The notes below the pieces were generated by a model that was given only the letters and a program-made list of their open reading frames with translations, searched no databases and was not told the origin of the DNA. Positions 42,804 to 52,251 of a DNA stretch of 64,000 nucleotides are shown here, in pieces. How positions within the stretch are numbered: the stretch's first letter is position 1; each line of letters starts with the position of its first letter. Made by a program: the position numbers and the translations under genes. Origin of the DNA: Alkalihalophilus pseudofirmus OF4 (lineage in GTDB: Bacteria > Bacillota > Bacilli > Bacillales > Bacillaceae_D); the NCBI RefSeq assembly GCF_000005825.2, contig NC_013792.1, positions 186,001 to 250,000 of the forward strand, read 5' to 3'.

Positions 42804-44030
42804 ATGAAAAAGACCGTAAAATTATTAAGTGCCACCGTCCTAGCAGGCTTACTTCTATTCAATACTAATGCAGAGGCTAGTGCCCAATCATTTAAAGATG
42901 TAGCAACCAACCATTGGGCTTACAGCACTATTGAACAGGTTGCTAATCGTGGATACATAGCTGGATACCCAAATGGAACATTTGCTCCAAGTAATGAAGT
43001 TACTAGAGCTGAGTTTGCGGCTTTCCTCTCAAGGATTATACCAGGGGAGAGCACCAAGCAGCATACTTTTTCTGATGTCCCTTCAAATCACTGGAGTACT
43101 CATGCCATTAATAAAGGGTTAGCGTTAGGTTTTATTAACCCCAATGATTTTAACAATGGTCGGTTTGAACCGAACCGTACTCTGACTAGAGCAGAAATGG
43201 CTAAGTGGATGGCTAACGGGCTTGCCCAAATTGATGAGGATTATGGTCAAGCTCTAAAAGATACTAAAGACACGCTTGTTCCAATTCCAGAATATTATGG
43301 AGGCCAACTTAAAAAGCCAGATGTACCTTATGTTGCAGTGTCTCTTGGTACAGGTTTATTAAATGGATATCAAGATGATACTTTCCGTCCACAGGGTAAA
43401 ACTACACGAGCTGAAGTCGCTGCCTTATTAGTAAGATACCTAAATGTTATGCAAGCTGATGCAGAGTCATTTCAAGGTTTAGAAGAATTAAGAGCTGTAG
43501 GGACAACTGGTACGAATGTAGAAGTTACTACAAATTATGAGATTACTGAGCCTTTTAGTAATATACGGAACAAAGAGATTCCTCACTTGAGAGGGATCGG
43601 ATCAGCTAGTGTTAATAGATTGATTTTCTTAGATGGAGTAGGTCAGAAACATAACAGCATTTATTCAAAAATGTTTGTCGGTGAACGAGGTGCTGGTTCT
43701 GATCAACACATTCCTGTGTTTGTAGAAAAGTCGTTTAAAGCATCGAACTCACCAAATTATAACGCCTATTATAATGATTATATTCAGGGTTTGATTTATG
43801 GGTCTCGATTAGATGTTAAAAATTTAAATAGATTTAACTTGCCTGGTTTTGACGGATACAATTTTTCTAATTATATGAACTCCATTGCTGGAACAGGGAA
43901 AACATACTGGGAAATGACTACTGTTAATCGAGCTCCTTTAGGTGATAGTACATTCCATCATAGATCTATATTTTTAAATCCTAACGCAACAGTTAACGGT
44001 GAACGCTTTACGATTACTGTTAGAAAGTAA
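42804..44030 (+). CDS. S-layer homology (SLH) domain protein
   Basis: 408 aa with a signal peptide (KKTVKLLSATVLAGLLLFNTNAEASA) and GAGGAGTG before the ATG. Three SLH modules lie at about residues 30-75 (FKDVATNHWAYSTIEQVANRGYIAGYPNGTFAPSNEVTRAEFAAFLSR), 90-140 and 160-210 (YVAVSLGTGLLNGYQDDTFRPQGKTTRAEVAALL). They bind pyruvylated cell-wall polymer. The C-terminal 190 residues have no family I recognise and could present a ligand or hold the neighbouring large protein. It follows the pilus operon with 70 bases between. Confidence 0.9.
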   Translation: MKKTVKLLSATVLAGLLLFNTNAEASAQSFKDVATNHWAYSTIEQVANRGYIAGYPNGTFAPSNEVTRAEFAAFLSRIIPGESTKQHTFSDVPSNHWSTHAINKGLALGFINPNDFNNGRFEPNRTLTRAEMAKWMANGLAQIDEDYGQALKDTKDTLVPIPEYYGGQLKKPDVPYVAVSLGTGLLNGYQDDTFRPQGKTTRAEVAALLVRYLNVMQADAESFQGLEELRAVGTTGTNVEVTTNYEITEPFSNIRNKEIPHLRGIGSASVNRLIFLDGVGQKHNSIYSKMFVGERGAGSDQHIPVFVEKSFKASNSPNYNAYYNDYIQGLIYGSRLDVKNLNRFNLPGFDGYNFSNYMNSIAGTGKTYWEMTTVNRAPLGDSTFHHRSIFLNPNATVNGERFTITVRK

Positions 44031-44041
44031 GGGGATGCTTA

Positions 44042-47000
44042 ATGAAGAGAATAATATTAATTATTCTATCTACTTTCTTTGTAATCTTGTTAGGTCAGCA
44101 ATCTTCTTATTCTCAACAGCCGGCTGCCAAACAACAAACAATCTTTAAAAACGTGGAGTCGATACCTGCTGAGATAAATCCTAGGGTGACCTATTATCAA
44201 TTAGATGGCGGAGAGTTTAGAGTTAATTATACAAATGCTGCTGGACAACAAACCGCTAAGAATGTACCAATGGAAGGTACTAATGCCAATCCAGTTCCAA
44301 GAACTAATTTAATTGTAGATCAAATTGACTGGAGGAACTATTCTGCTCCTTCATTTATAGATGAAGATGGTAATAGATATTCTGCTAGTACAATTAATAA
44401 TCCAACTCTGAAATACGTAAACTTTAACGAACACAGAGAACCTTCTTTTGAAGGAGTTAATTACTATTTTGATGTGAATCAACCTTTCGTTGTACAGCTA
44501 TACACTAGAACAGGGCATGATTTCGTTCCCTCTGAAACTTTTTCTCAAGGTGTAAATAGACCAGGTACAAATTTTCCTAAAATGGTAGTTCGTTATAATG
44601 TATGGGCTGAAGCGGTTTGGAACGGGAGATTAGAAGAAACAAAAGAGATCCGTGTAATTCAAGATACCACAATGAGAATTGGGGATAAAGTTCAGTATAG
44701 AGCTGAAGTACGCACTAAGCCTTGGGGCAGTGATCAATGGTCTCAATGGGTAGATGTAACTCATAGACCTGAAACAGAGTGGTCCACAGACCTTAGAGCT
44801 GTAGCTTCTGTAGATGGAAATGGGATGGTGACAGGAAATAATGTAGGGCAAGCTAATATCGCAGCTAGATGGAGAACGAATGAATATCATCTAGTAGATA
44901 CCGCAAAAGCTATTGTAGTAGACGAGGAATTGGTTCCAAATCCAAATCCGAATCCGCAGCCTCCACCACCGGGAGACTGTGATTATATTATTTCCACACC
45001 TAATAGTGGGCAACTCTTAACTGCTGACACAATGACCCCCAATACATCTGGAATGATTAGGGCTGACAATAGGGGGAGTGAGCAGTTTGATGTCACTCTT
45101 GGGATTCCTACCAGTGAATCTCTTTATGCTAATGCATTTGGTCGTGAATATTTATTTCAACAAAGGTTCCAACAAATGAGTGGTCAAGTTACATATACGG
45201 TTCCAGTAACTAAAACATATGAGTTAACTTGGCAGGAACCCAAAGAAACTTGTGACGACGATGGTGAGTGTACGACAACCCATGAACCTAAAAGTGAGAC
45301 AGAATATTTTCAGGAAAACTATACAGTTGTTCGCCCCTACAGTTACTGGCAAATAGGTAACCTAGAGGTATATGGTCTACAACATGCTACGATGTCAAAT
45401 TACGCATTACCTAATGAATCAATCACATTACTACCTAACGGATACACGCCTCCTAATGTTAATGCTGATCATAGTAATCGAGTGGAGGATCATGTATTCC
45501 CAGCCAATTGCGCTCCAGTAGATATGGGCACGCAAGTTATTAATGGGGGTAATGAAAGACCTTCAGTCCCGACTGAAAATTTCCAAAGTAATGCTGATGC
45601 TGCCATTGGACAAAATCAAGTTCAAAATGACAGAGTTACCTTTAACGGCTCTACTATAATGAACAATCAAAGAGTAAATCAAAGCGGACCAACACCGTCA
45701 AGCATTCCTACACCAGGAATGATAAATCAAAATGTGTTGTACCGTAGCAACATGGTGATTAGCTCGTCGAAGGTAAACCGAGCAAATACACCAAGTAGTG
45801 GAAATATACGATATAACCAGGTTATCGGAATTAATGGAGGAGAAAGTGAAAAGTTCTTCATTATTAATGGCATAAATAGTGTTACAGTGCATACACCGGT
45901 TGTAGCTAATGGTGATGTATCTGATGATGAAGACTTTAACCAAAAGACTTCACCGAATACCAGTAGAAACGCGGTAATCCTAGATCGCCCATTTACTGTC
46001 GATCTAGGGACTCACGGACAACATCGTAATATTCCGGGCTATGGTAACAGAAATTATGAAAAATATGTACGTGAGAAACAAGTACGCATACCTTTTGATG
46101 TCTATAATGCTACTCAAACTCAGTTCATACCCGCAGGTACTTGGATTAATGTACCTGGCTCTACCTCTACTGTAGAATTTTTTACGCCTGTATGGGTGGA
46201 AGAAGGAGATTACGATATCGAGTATAGAGTGATTGCTGAGAATGCCCCATCTGGATATTCTAGTGAGACCTATGCAAATTTAAACATCTTAAACCACGCA
46301 GCTATAAGAGAGTTACCTGTTGAAGTAATCGGCCGTTTATATGACTTTAGAGTCACAGATGTGGCTGATTATAACTGGGAAGAGGTATTTAGAGTCAGAC
46401 AGGGTTCTCCTCGTCACACCGAAAATTATTATTGGGTCGGAGATAAAGAAATTGATGGGGGACTTAGAGGAAACTCTGAACCGTTTACCTTACCGATGAT
46501 GGTAGGGAGTCATCCTGATTCGGCAAAAGCAAATGTCGGAATCAAGACAGGGTATCATTTTAAGTTCGATTTGAAGACTAAAGGGAATATGCAAGGGGTC
46601 CAAGATGGGGTCCGTATAACGCCTTCTTTTTCTTTTGTTAATAAGGAAGGGACGGTAAGAGAAAATATTGACCTTTATTACCATACAAATGATAGTAAAT
46701 TCGTAAAGATCGGTAGTGATGAGGATACTGTAGAAAGATTTGTCATTCTTAACGATCGACTGCGTAATATATCGGATGTTGATTTATCTAACACTGTATC
46801 TTATATGTATCATTTTTATGACCATCTAGGTACTTCCGAACCGTTCACATCATTTCTTAATGCATATAAACGTAATGAAATGCGAGAAAAAACGTGGATT
46901 GGCGAATATGACTGGATGATTCTTCCTCATCGTGCTCGAACATTTATAGGACCTACACAAGTACCTCCAGGAGCAAGTGTTACCGCACTAGAAGCAGTAG

Positions 47001-47362
47001 GTGCAGAACAACAATGGTATGGAGAATATAGTTTGCCTGCTGAAGTTTATGCCGTCCCAGCAGGAACAAATCTAGCAAGCTATGGTCGTATGAATACATT
47101 AAATGAGCAGTCTTCAATATTCCTTAAAGACGGTTATATTATCGTCAATTTTAATATTGAATCTGTGAGAAACGGAAATACCGATCAACCACATTTACAA
47201 TACATTAACGCGCCGCTATCTAATCAATGGCAGCGGGAAGGTTTTAAGTACAGCAAGACCGATGGTTTAGGCAATACTATGAATCTAATAGATGGAGACG
47301 TGATCTTCTATCACGGTGATTTATCCTCTATTGATGACTTTGATATTAGTGGTACCCATTAA
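44042..47362 (+). CDS. Large secreted protein with Ig-like region
   Basis: 1106 aa. Signal peptide MKRIILIILSTFFVILLGQQSSYS. Residues about 200-295 (IRVIQDTTMRIGDKVQYRAEV...TDLRAVASVDGNGMVTGNNVGQANIAARW) match a bacterial Ig-like group 2 module. A PNPNPNPQPPPPG spacer follows, then a Cys-containing beta-rich segment (TCDDDGECTTTHEP) and long Asn/Thr/Val-rich beta parts to the end. No LPXTG, SLH or membrane anchor is seen, so it may be held by the SLH protein encoded 12 bases upstream. It looks like an adhesin or surface partner of the pilus system. Confidence 0.7.
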   Translation: MKRIILIILSTFFVILLGQQSSYSQQPAAKQQTIFKNVESIPAEINPRVTYYQLDGGEFRVNYTNAAGQQTAKNVPMEGTNANPVPRTNLIVDQIDWRNYSAPSFIDEDGNRYSASTINNPTLKYVNFNEHREPSFEGVNYYFDVNQPFVVQLYTRTGHDFVPSETFSQGVNRPGTNFPKMVVRYNVWAEAVWNGRLEETKEIRVIQDTTMRIGDKVQYRAEVRTKPWGSDQWSQWVDVTHRPETEWSTDLRAVASVDGNGMVTGNNVGQANIAARWRTNEYHLVDTAKAIVVDEELVPNPNPNPQPPPPGDCDYIISTPNSGQLLTADTMTPNTSGMIRADNRGSEQFDVTLGIPTSESLYANAFGREYLFQQRFQQMSGQVTYTVPVTKTYELTWQEPKETCDDDGECTTTHEPKSETEYFQENYTVVRPYSYWQIGNLEVYGLQHATMSNYALPNESITLLPNGYTPPNVNADHSNRVEDHVFPANCAPVDMGTQVINGGNERPSVPTENFQSNADAAIGQNQVQNDRVTFNGSTIMNNQRVNQSGPTPSSIPTPGMINQNVLYRSNMVISSSKVNRANTPSSGNIRYNQVIGINGGESEKFFIINGINSVTVHTPVVANGDVSDDEDFNQKTSPNTSRNAVILDRPFTVDLGTHGQHRNIPGYGNRNYEKYVREKQVRIPFDVYNATQTQFIPAGTWINVPGSTSTVEFFTPVWVEEGDYDIEYRVIAENAPSGYSSETYANLNILNHAAIRELPVEVIGRLYDFRVTDVADYNWEEVFRVRQGSPRHTENYYWVGDKEIDGGLRGNSEPFTLPMMVGSHPDSAKANVGIKTGYHFKFDLKTKGNMQGVQDGVRITPSFSFVNKEGTVRENIDLYYHTNDSKFVKIGSDEDTVERFVILNDRLRNISDVDLSNTVSYMYHFYDHLGTSEPFTSFLNAYKRNEMREKTWIGEYDWMILPHRARTFIGPTQVPPGASVTALEAVGAEQQWYGEYSLPAEVYAVPAGTNLASYGRMNTLNEQSSIFLKDGYIIVNFNIESVRNGNTDQPHLQYINAPLSNQWQREGFKYSKTDGLGNTMNLIDGDVIFYHGDLSSIDDFDISGTH

Positions 47363-47368
47363 GCACGA

Positions 47369-47402
47369 GAAGCCGGACAAATTATTTGTTCGGCTTCTTC
47401 TA
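47369..47402 (+). terminator. Hairpin between the surface protein and the GGDEF gene
   Basis: GAAGCCGGACAAAT-TATT-TGTTCGGCTTC with TTCT following. It lies seven bases after the stop and just before the GAGGGAG of the next gene, so it may terminate most transcripts or weaken the next gene. Confidence 0.7.
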
Positions 47403-47423
47403 TAAGTAGAGGGAGTGGTTTTT

Positions 47424-48428
47424 ATGATGTTATCAGTAAGCGTTATGCTTATTGCTATGTTATTAATGATGGCAGGGATGTATAAGCGGTGGAAGAAAAC
47501 GAATTATGTTCTAGTGATGGCCCTACTGATGTTATCCGGCGCTGCTTCTTTGTTATCTCTCTTCTTAGATAATCGAGTCTTTCTTATCACTGCAACATGG
47601 CAAACCATTACATTAATGGGTGCTGTATTATTCTTTTATAACAAAACCGTTAACAGTAAAGTGTATGTATTGCTAGGTGCCACTTTGGTGGCAACAGTAA
47701 CAATATCGTTGCAGCATAACATTGCACTAGCTATTGGAAGTTTATTATTGTTTGGTAGCTTGTGTTGGGTTGGGTACACCTTACGCCATACATACATAAA
47801 CATGGTTATCTACATAGCTTGGTTCTCCATGATGATTGGAGGTTATATTCTGGGTGTTACCTTATTATACGTTCCTGAAATTGCCGCGCTAAAGAGCATT
47901 CTTTACGTAGTATATATAGGTTTTACGCTGTTAAGCTTTCATTTAATGTTTGCTAGGATTATTAATCTCATGCTAGCTATTACTAAATCATCGGTAATCG
48001 ATCCTCTAACTAAACTCTATAACCGGCGCTACTTTAATCAACAATTAGATAAGATGGCTGTAAAGGAACCTGTGAGTATGATATTTATGGACATTGATGA
48101 TTTTAAGGCGTTAAACGATACAAAAGGTCATGAAGAAGGAGACAGAGTATTGAAGGAAGTAGCAGATATCACGAAAAATATTGTACAAGCCCATGGGATT
48201 GTAGGTAGATATGGCGGTGAAGAGATCGTTGCAGCTGTTAAAGAGGACCGACAAGAGGAATTGGCAGAGAGAATTAGACAAACCATTGAAGAAAAAACGG
48301 GCGTTACCGTTTCTATTGGGGTTTCCTCACTTCGTGAAGGAATGAGTGTACGTGATTTAGTAGTTTCTGCGGATGAAAATATGTATCAAGCAAAAACCAC
48401 TGGTAAAAACAAGGTAGTATCTGCATAG
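47424..48428 (+). CDS. GGDEF domain membrane protein (diguanylate cyclase)
   Basis: 334 aa from MMLSVSVMLIAMLLMMAG after GAGGGAG. Residues 1-170 are about six membrane segments. The GGDEF domain runs from residue 180 (VIDPLTKLYNRRYFNQQLDKM), with the active loop RYGGEEIVAA (GGEEI) near residue 261 and MDIDDFKALNDTKGHEEGDRVL for metal and GTP binding. The I-site RxxD is not obvious. It should make cyclic di-GMP at the membrane and may tune the surface structures encoded upstream. Confidence 0.88.
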   Translation: MMLSVSVMLIAMLLMMAGMYKRWKKTNYVLVMALLMLSGAASLLSLFLDNRVFLITATWQTITLMGAVLFFYNKTVNSKVYVLLGATLVATVTISLQHNIALAIGSLLLFGSLCWVGYTLRHTYINMVIYIAWFSMMIGGYILGVTLLYVPEIAALKSILYVVYIGFTLLSFHLMFARIINLMLAITKSSVIDPLTKLYNRRYFNQQLDKMAVKEPVSMIFMDIDDFKALNDTKGHEEGDRVLKEVADITKNIVQAHGIVGRYGGEEIVAAVKEDRQEELAERIRQTIEEKTGVTVSIGVSSLREGMSVRDLVVSADENMYQAKTTGKNKVVSA

Positions 48429-48498
48429 CAGCGGTTTTTTGCACAAACCACCAGTCCGAGGTATGTTAATTATACGCAAGTAGAAAAGGGTGAAGTAA

Positions 48499-48672
48499 AT
48501 GAAGAAAAAGATTTTATTGATCCTCTCCTTAACCTATGGTTGGAGCTTAATATTCTTTTTATTATTAGTATTTTATTTTGAAAGTGATCCAGGATTCCAC
48601 TTCGCTTTTCTATCATTTCAGCCAAGAGGACCCCTTCCTCAAAAAATCAATATAATTATAGGTGGGAGGTGA
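48499..48672 (+). CDS. Small membrane protein next to TnpB
   Basis: 57 aa with AAAAGGGTGAAG before the ATG. One membrane segment (KKKILLILSLTYGWSLIFFLLLVFYFE) is followed by a short polar tail ending IIIGGR. The tail may run into the tnpB element, so the original C-terminus may be lost. Function unknown. Confidence 0.45.
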   Translation: MKKKILLILSLTYGWSLIFFLLLVFYFESDPGFHFAFLSFQPRGPLPQKINIIIGGR

Positions 48673-48760
48673 ATTGGCGGTTTGTGTTTTCACACTAGAG
48701 TTTTTGTCGGAACTTTGGTAATATACAATAATAAGAACTTATGTTTGGGGGGTGAGGTCA

Positions 48761-50200
48761 ATGGTTCATTATAAAACCATGCAAATTCAAGTCAAAAAAG
48801 GGCATCGTTTGTATAGTTATTATAAAGAGATGTGCCAAAACGCCAAAAATCTGCATAACACAACCAACTTTTATATTCGACAAGTGTTTACGGGTCTTAC
48901 ACAAGACAAAGGTTTACAACCCCTCCAACAAGAAGTTCTACAAAATATCCAAACTCATCTACCAAAAATTAACGATAACCAACTAGCTGCTTATCTAAAG
49001 AAGGTAGAGAAGGAAAAATCAAAACCAGTTGAAAACCGAAAAGAAATCAAATGCAACTTATTCAAAGAGCCTTCAAAAGAAAAGCCGTATGTTGATTACA
49101 ACTTTTTGGACGCTCTTTTCAAATCAATGATTCAACGCGATTATCGTTCACTTCCTACACAGTCTAGTCAAGGGATAATCAAGAGCGTTTTCCAAAATTG
49201 GAAATCGTTTTACGCCAGTCTAAGAGAGTTTAAAGTAAACCCTGGTAAATTTAAGGCAAGACCGAAAATCCCTGGTTACGGTCGTTCTTTTGAAAAAGAA
49301 GTCACGTTTTCAAATCAAGATTGCGTTATTAAAGAACGAAAGTATTTGAAGTTCCCTAAGACAAAAGAGCGTTTGAATATTGGTAAATTAGGTTGTGTTG
49401 AAGGGAAGCTTAAACAAGTTCGTATTCTTCCGAAATATGGACACTACGTTGTTGAGTTGATTTTTCAAGTTCCTTCGGAACATGAAATGAAAGTATCTAA
49501 AAATCGTTATATGTCTGTTGATTTAGGGATTGATAATCTTGCAACCATCGTCACCAACACAGGTCGAAGACCTGTATTAGTGAAGGGCAAAAATATTAAA
49601 TCCATCAATCAGCGATACAATCAATTAAGAGCGTATTATATGGGTATTCTTCGTCAAGGGAAAAATCCGAAAGAGGGTCCATTCACTTCTAAACGTTTAG
49701 AGAAAATTAACCATAAACGTTTTTTAAAAATTAAGGATTTGTTCCACAAAGCTAGTTCTCAAATTGAACGAATTATCTTAGAAGAAGATATTGATACCCT
49801 TATTATTGGTCATAACAAAGATTGGAAACAACATTCAAATATGGGTAAAAAGAATAACCAATCGTTTGTATCCATTCCGCACAGTCTTTTGATACGTATG
49901 ATTACCTATAAGGCTGAACGACACGGAATCAAAGTCATAGTGACCGAAGAGTCCTACACTTCAAAAGCTAGTTTCCTAGATGTTGACGCAATCCCCGTTT
50001 ACGGCGTAGATGATTTGAAAAAATCATTCTCAGGTAAGCGTATTAAGCGTGGGGTATATCGTTCGAAGAACGGAACCCTTTTTAACGCTGATGTGAACGG
50101 TGCTGGAAACATTATGAGGAAGGTATTTAAAGATGCATTTCAAGAGCCGTTTTTAATAGGGAACTCAATGTCCAAACCAGTATCGATTGTGCTCAAATAA
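48761..50200 (+). CDS. TnpB-like RNA-guided nuclease without the usual zinc-finger cysteines
   Basis: 479 aa from MVHYKTMQIQVKKGHRLYSYY, placed after GGGGTGAGG; longer than the 370-aa TnpB in this window. RuvC triad: Asp in MSVDLGIDNLATIV, Glu in IILEEDIDTLIIGHNKDWK and Asp in NADVNGAGNIMRK. Where most TnpB have a CxxC zinc finger, this has TSKASFLDVDAIPVYGVDDLKKSFSGKRIKRGVYRS with no Cys. The SGKRIKRGVYRSKNGTLFNADVNGAGNIMRK ending is characteristic of a separate TnpB branch. Confidence 0.85.
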   Translation: MVHYKTMQIQVKKGHRLYSYYKEMCQNAKNLHNTTNFYIRQVFTGLTQDKGLQPLQQEVLQNIQTHLPKINDNQLAAYLKKVEKEKSKPVENRKEIKCNLFKEPSKEKPYVDYNFLDALFKSMIQRDYRSLPTQSSQGIIKSVFQNWKSFYASLREFKVNPGKFKARPKIPGYGRSFEKEVTFSNQDCVIKERKYLKFPKTKERLNIGKLGCVEGKLKQVRILPKYGHYVVELIFQVPSEHEMKVSKNRYMSVDLGIDNLATIVTNTGRRPVLVKGKNIKSINQRYNQLRAYYMGILRQGKNPKEGPFTSKRLEKINHKRFLKIKDLFHKASSQIERIILEEDIDTLIIGHNKDWKQHSNMGKKNNQSFVSIPHSLLIRMITYKAERHGIKVIVTEESYTSKASFLDVDAIPVYGVDDLKKSFSGKRIKRGVYRSKNGTLFNADVNGAGNIMRKVFKDAFQEPFLIGNSMSKPVSIVLK

Positions 50201-50204
50201 AAGT

Positions 50205-50335
50205 AATCCTGAAGACATGATACGACAGGATAGCGGGGTTGGGTGTTTTTAGCACACCAACGTGTCAACTCCACTGGTGGTTAATCGTCATTTTGAAAGT
50301 CGACACCTCAGAAACCCCCACTTCAAATTTGGTAG
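50205..50335 (+). ncRNA. Candidate omega-RNA / right end of the stand-alone tnpB element
   Basis: The noncoding stretch directly after tnpB is rich in short stems (AGCGGGGTTGGGTG, CACACCAACGTG, AACTCCACTGGTGGTT, AACCCCCACTT). It is the position from which TnpB guide RNAs come. Prediction by position only. Confidence 0.35.
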
Positions 50336-50342
50336 AAATTAA

Positions 50343-50612
50343 GTGGTGGGAGTATTCATACGGTATCAAATCGCCAAACCAATATTACAAGCAGCAGGCA
50401 CTGGAATGGTTGTAGTCGGCTTTGGCTATTTATTAGATATTCTGTTCAATGATAAGAACCATGCACTATCAATAGGAGCCTTTATCGGAGCGGCCTTCAT
50501 CGTTGTACTATTACTCTTGAAAAATGCTTGTATAAGTCTTTGGTTCCTTTTGTGTGAAACGAAAACCTTCTTCACCTTATTTGTAAAAAAAACTAACGAT
50601 CAGGGGGTTTAA
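50343..50612 (+). CDS. Membrane protein, possibly 5-prime truncated
   Basis: 89 aa from a GTG. No good ribosome site is seen, and the N-terminal codons lie right at the proposed end of the tnpB element, so the original start may have been lost. Two membrane segments (ILQAAGTGMVVVGFGYLLDILF, LSIGAFIGAAFIVVLLLLKN) are followed by CISLWFLLCETKTFFTLFVKKTNDQ. Family not recognised. It ends two bases before the next gene and probably forms an operon with it. Confidence 0.5.
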   Translation: MVGVFIRYQIAKPILQAAGTGMVVVGFGYLLDILFNDKNHALSIGAFIGAAFIVVLLLLKNACISLWFLLCETKTFFTLFVKKTNDQGV

Positions 50613-50614
50613 CC

Positions 50615-50866
50615 ATGAGTATAAAACCAGATTTACATAATCTTAACCAATTAGATGCTGCTGTGTTGCATGAAAAGTATCATTTATTAAACGCAATGTT
50701 AGTTCGTGGTACAAAAGAAGAAAAACAGAGAGCTAAAAGGGAGCTCGAGAAGTTGGATACGACTATCAATCAAACTGTAAATTTACATGCGGTTGCTGTG
50801 GCCCTTCACCATTTGAGGCTAAAACCAGATGAGTTAAGAGAATATAGCGACTTTAGATTCAATTAA
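50615..50866 (+). CDS. Small helical hypothetical protein
   Basis: 83 aa with AGGGGGTT before the ATG. All helical, Leu/Lys/Glu-rich (SIKPDLHNLNQLDAAVLHEKYHLLNAMLVRGTKEEKQRAKRELEKLDTTIN). No membrane segment. It follows the membrane gene by two bases. Function unknown. Confidence 0.55.
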   Translation: MSIKPDLHNLNQLDAAVLHEKYHLLNAMLVRGTKEEKQRAKRELEKLDTTINQTVNLHAVAVALHHLRLKPDELREYSDFRFN

Positions 50867-51359
50867 ATAGTAAGCTTAGTGGTGATCAGCGAGATGTTGT
50901 GCAACAAAGGCTACATCATTAGGGGACTTTTTTTAATGCCGGAGGTTAATACAGAAAGAGATATTAATGTTATAACATCTCCTTTACTTATAATTTCTTG
51001 AGATATTATGACTCTATTCATGTTTTAGATATGGCAGAAAGAGATGCTTTAGTAATTGTTTCTGTACCCTCATTTTCTTTTTCAACAAAAGATTTAATTC
51101 AAGGCGAAAGTAGCATAAGAGGTTTAACAGTAGGCAATACCCATACGGGGTTTTATATATTAGCTTGCTTTTACCAGATTATAAGTAAACTCTGCTGTAT
51201 CGGAGATTGATATTTTCCAGCTCCACCATCCGGCAAGTACGTGGACAAACAATGGTCTATTCGAGAGTTATTTTTTTGAAAACAACAGGCACATGTATAA
51301 ACGATCGTAGTTACTCATCAGAGCAAGGTAAGAGTGAAGTATGAGGAGAGAGAAGCGTT
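50867..51359. other. Intergenic stretch with a possible gene remnant
   Basis: Contains a TTG-started frame at 50998-51210 (YYDSIHVLDMAERDALVIVSVPSF...) that has no good ribosome site and stops in a Cys-rich end; it may be the remnant of a gene. Nothing else supportable. Confidence 0.3.
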
Positions 51360-51860
51360 ATGACCAGGGAGATAATAATTAGTTTGGTTATAGGTGCCAC
51401 CATACCGATAATCACTAATTGGCTAAATGCTGCTTTGAAATTTCATTATAATGGTAAATCTGAAATGAAACCCATATTAAGAGAAGAGGTGCGCTCATAT
51501 TTTATATATAAGCCACACTTAAGGTCTGCATATTCGGATATAAACCAAATAAATAATACGGATTTTGGGAGTGAGGTATTAAAGCATTCAATTGATGATT
51601 TAAGAAAGAGTGTAGAAAAACTAGAGAGTATCCCGTTAGAAAATGTACCAATAGAGATATTTGGAGATTTTTATGAGGTTTTAGGTGAGATGCAGTATGT
51701 ATCAAAGACAGGGTCTGATATCTTGCTGACGAAAAAGCATTCGGTCCACCTTAGAAACGCTGTAAAAAATGAAGTGTATCCGGATATCGAAATGAAGTTA
51801 GATCGTCTAATTGATAACTACTCAGAATACATTGATACAGCAATACAAAAACTTAAATGA
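51360..51860 (+). CDS. Hypothetical protein with N-terminal membrane anchor
   Basis: 166 aa with GGAGAGAG before the ATG. Residues 5-24 (IIISLVIGATIPIITNWLNAAL) could be a single membrane anchor. The remainder is helical and charged (DDLRKSVEKLESIPLENVPIEIFGDFYEVLGEM...). Family not recognised. Appears to stand alone, followed by a terminator-like hairpin. Confidence 0.6.
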   Translation: MTREIIISLVIGATIPIITNWLNAALKFHYNGKSEMKPILREEVRSYFIYKPHLRSAYSDINQINNTDFGSEVLKHSIDDLRKSVEKLESIPLENVPIEIFGDFYEVLGEMQYVSKTGSDILLTKKHSVHLRNAVKNEVYPDIEMKLDRLIDNYSEYIDTAIQKLK

Positions 51861-51880
51861 ATAGTTCTACCACCCCATTT

Positions 51881-51931
51881 GAGGACACTATTTGATTACG
51901 GAAGCCTGTAGTCTGTTAGCGTCCTCTTTTT
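51881..51931 (+). terminator. Terminator-like hairpin containing TTACGGAAGC
   Basis: GAGGAC and GTCCTC enclose about 34 bases including ATTACGGAAGC, then TTTTTAT and an AAGGAGGG. The TTACGGAAGC echo and the position before a ribosome site recall the CGGAAGCACCG leaders, but the arms differ; it may be a decayed relative. Confidence 0.45.
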
Positions 51932-52251
51932 ATTGGTAAGGAGGGAAGAAGCCAATGAATATAAGGTAGTTAAAAAAGAACAAAAGAAACTCAAAACGAG
52001 AAATGGCTTGAAAAAAGAGACAGGGTGGAATAGAAGAGGATAAGTTATTAGACCGATATCTAGTGATACTATGTTCTCAATTGTATGGAAGTCTACTGGT
52101 AAACGGCCGAGTTTAAAAAGGGCATTGAACGTCGATTAGCATATCAGCGTAAAGTTTTAAGCCTGTAGATGGTCTAACAATTTATTAGTACGTACGGACT
52201 CATGCTAATGAATATAATTTGACGAGTATTAAAGAGGAGTCATGTATCACA

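Larger units (their letters stand above)
48673..50335 (+). mobile_element. Stand-alone tnpB element (IS1341-like)
   Basis: Contains only tnpB, with no tnpA beside it. Hairpin-rich DNA follows the gene at 50205-50335 (GGGGTTGG...CTCCACTGG, AACCCCCACTTC), like the right ends of IS605 relatives. The left border is taken just after the preceding ORF and the right one near AAATTTGGTAG; both are estimates. Movement would need TnpA supplied from elsewhere, for example the element at 4945-6755. Confidence 0.6.

Noticed and set aside
44630-44890. Minus-strand frame inside the 1106-aa surface protein gene
   Set aside because: Antisense shadow without ribosome site; the forward gene has clear Ig-like sequence there.
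50998-51210. 70-codon TTG frame as a gene
   Set aside because: No ribosome site and atypical C-terminus; mentioned only as a possible remnant.
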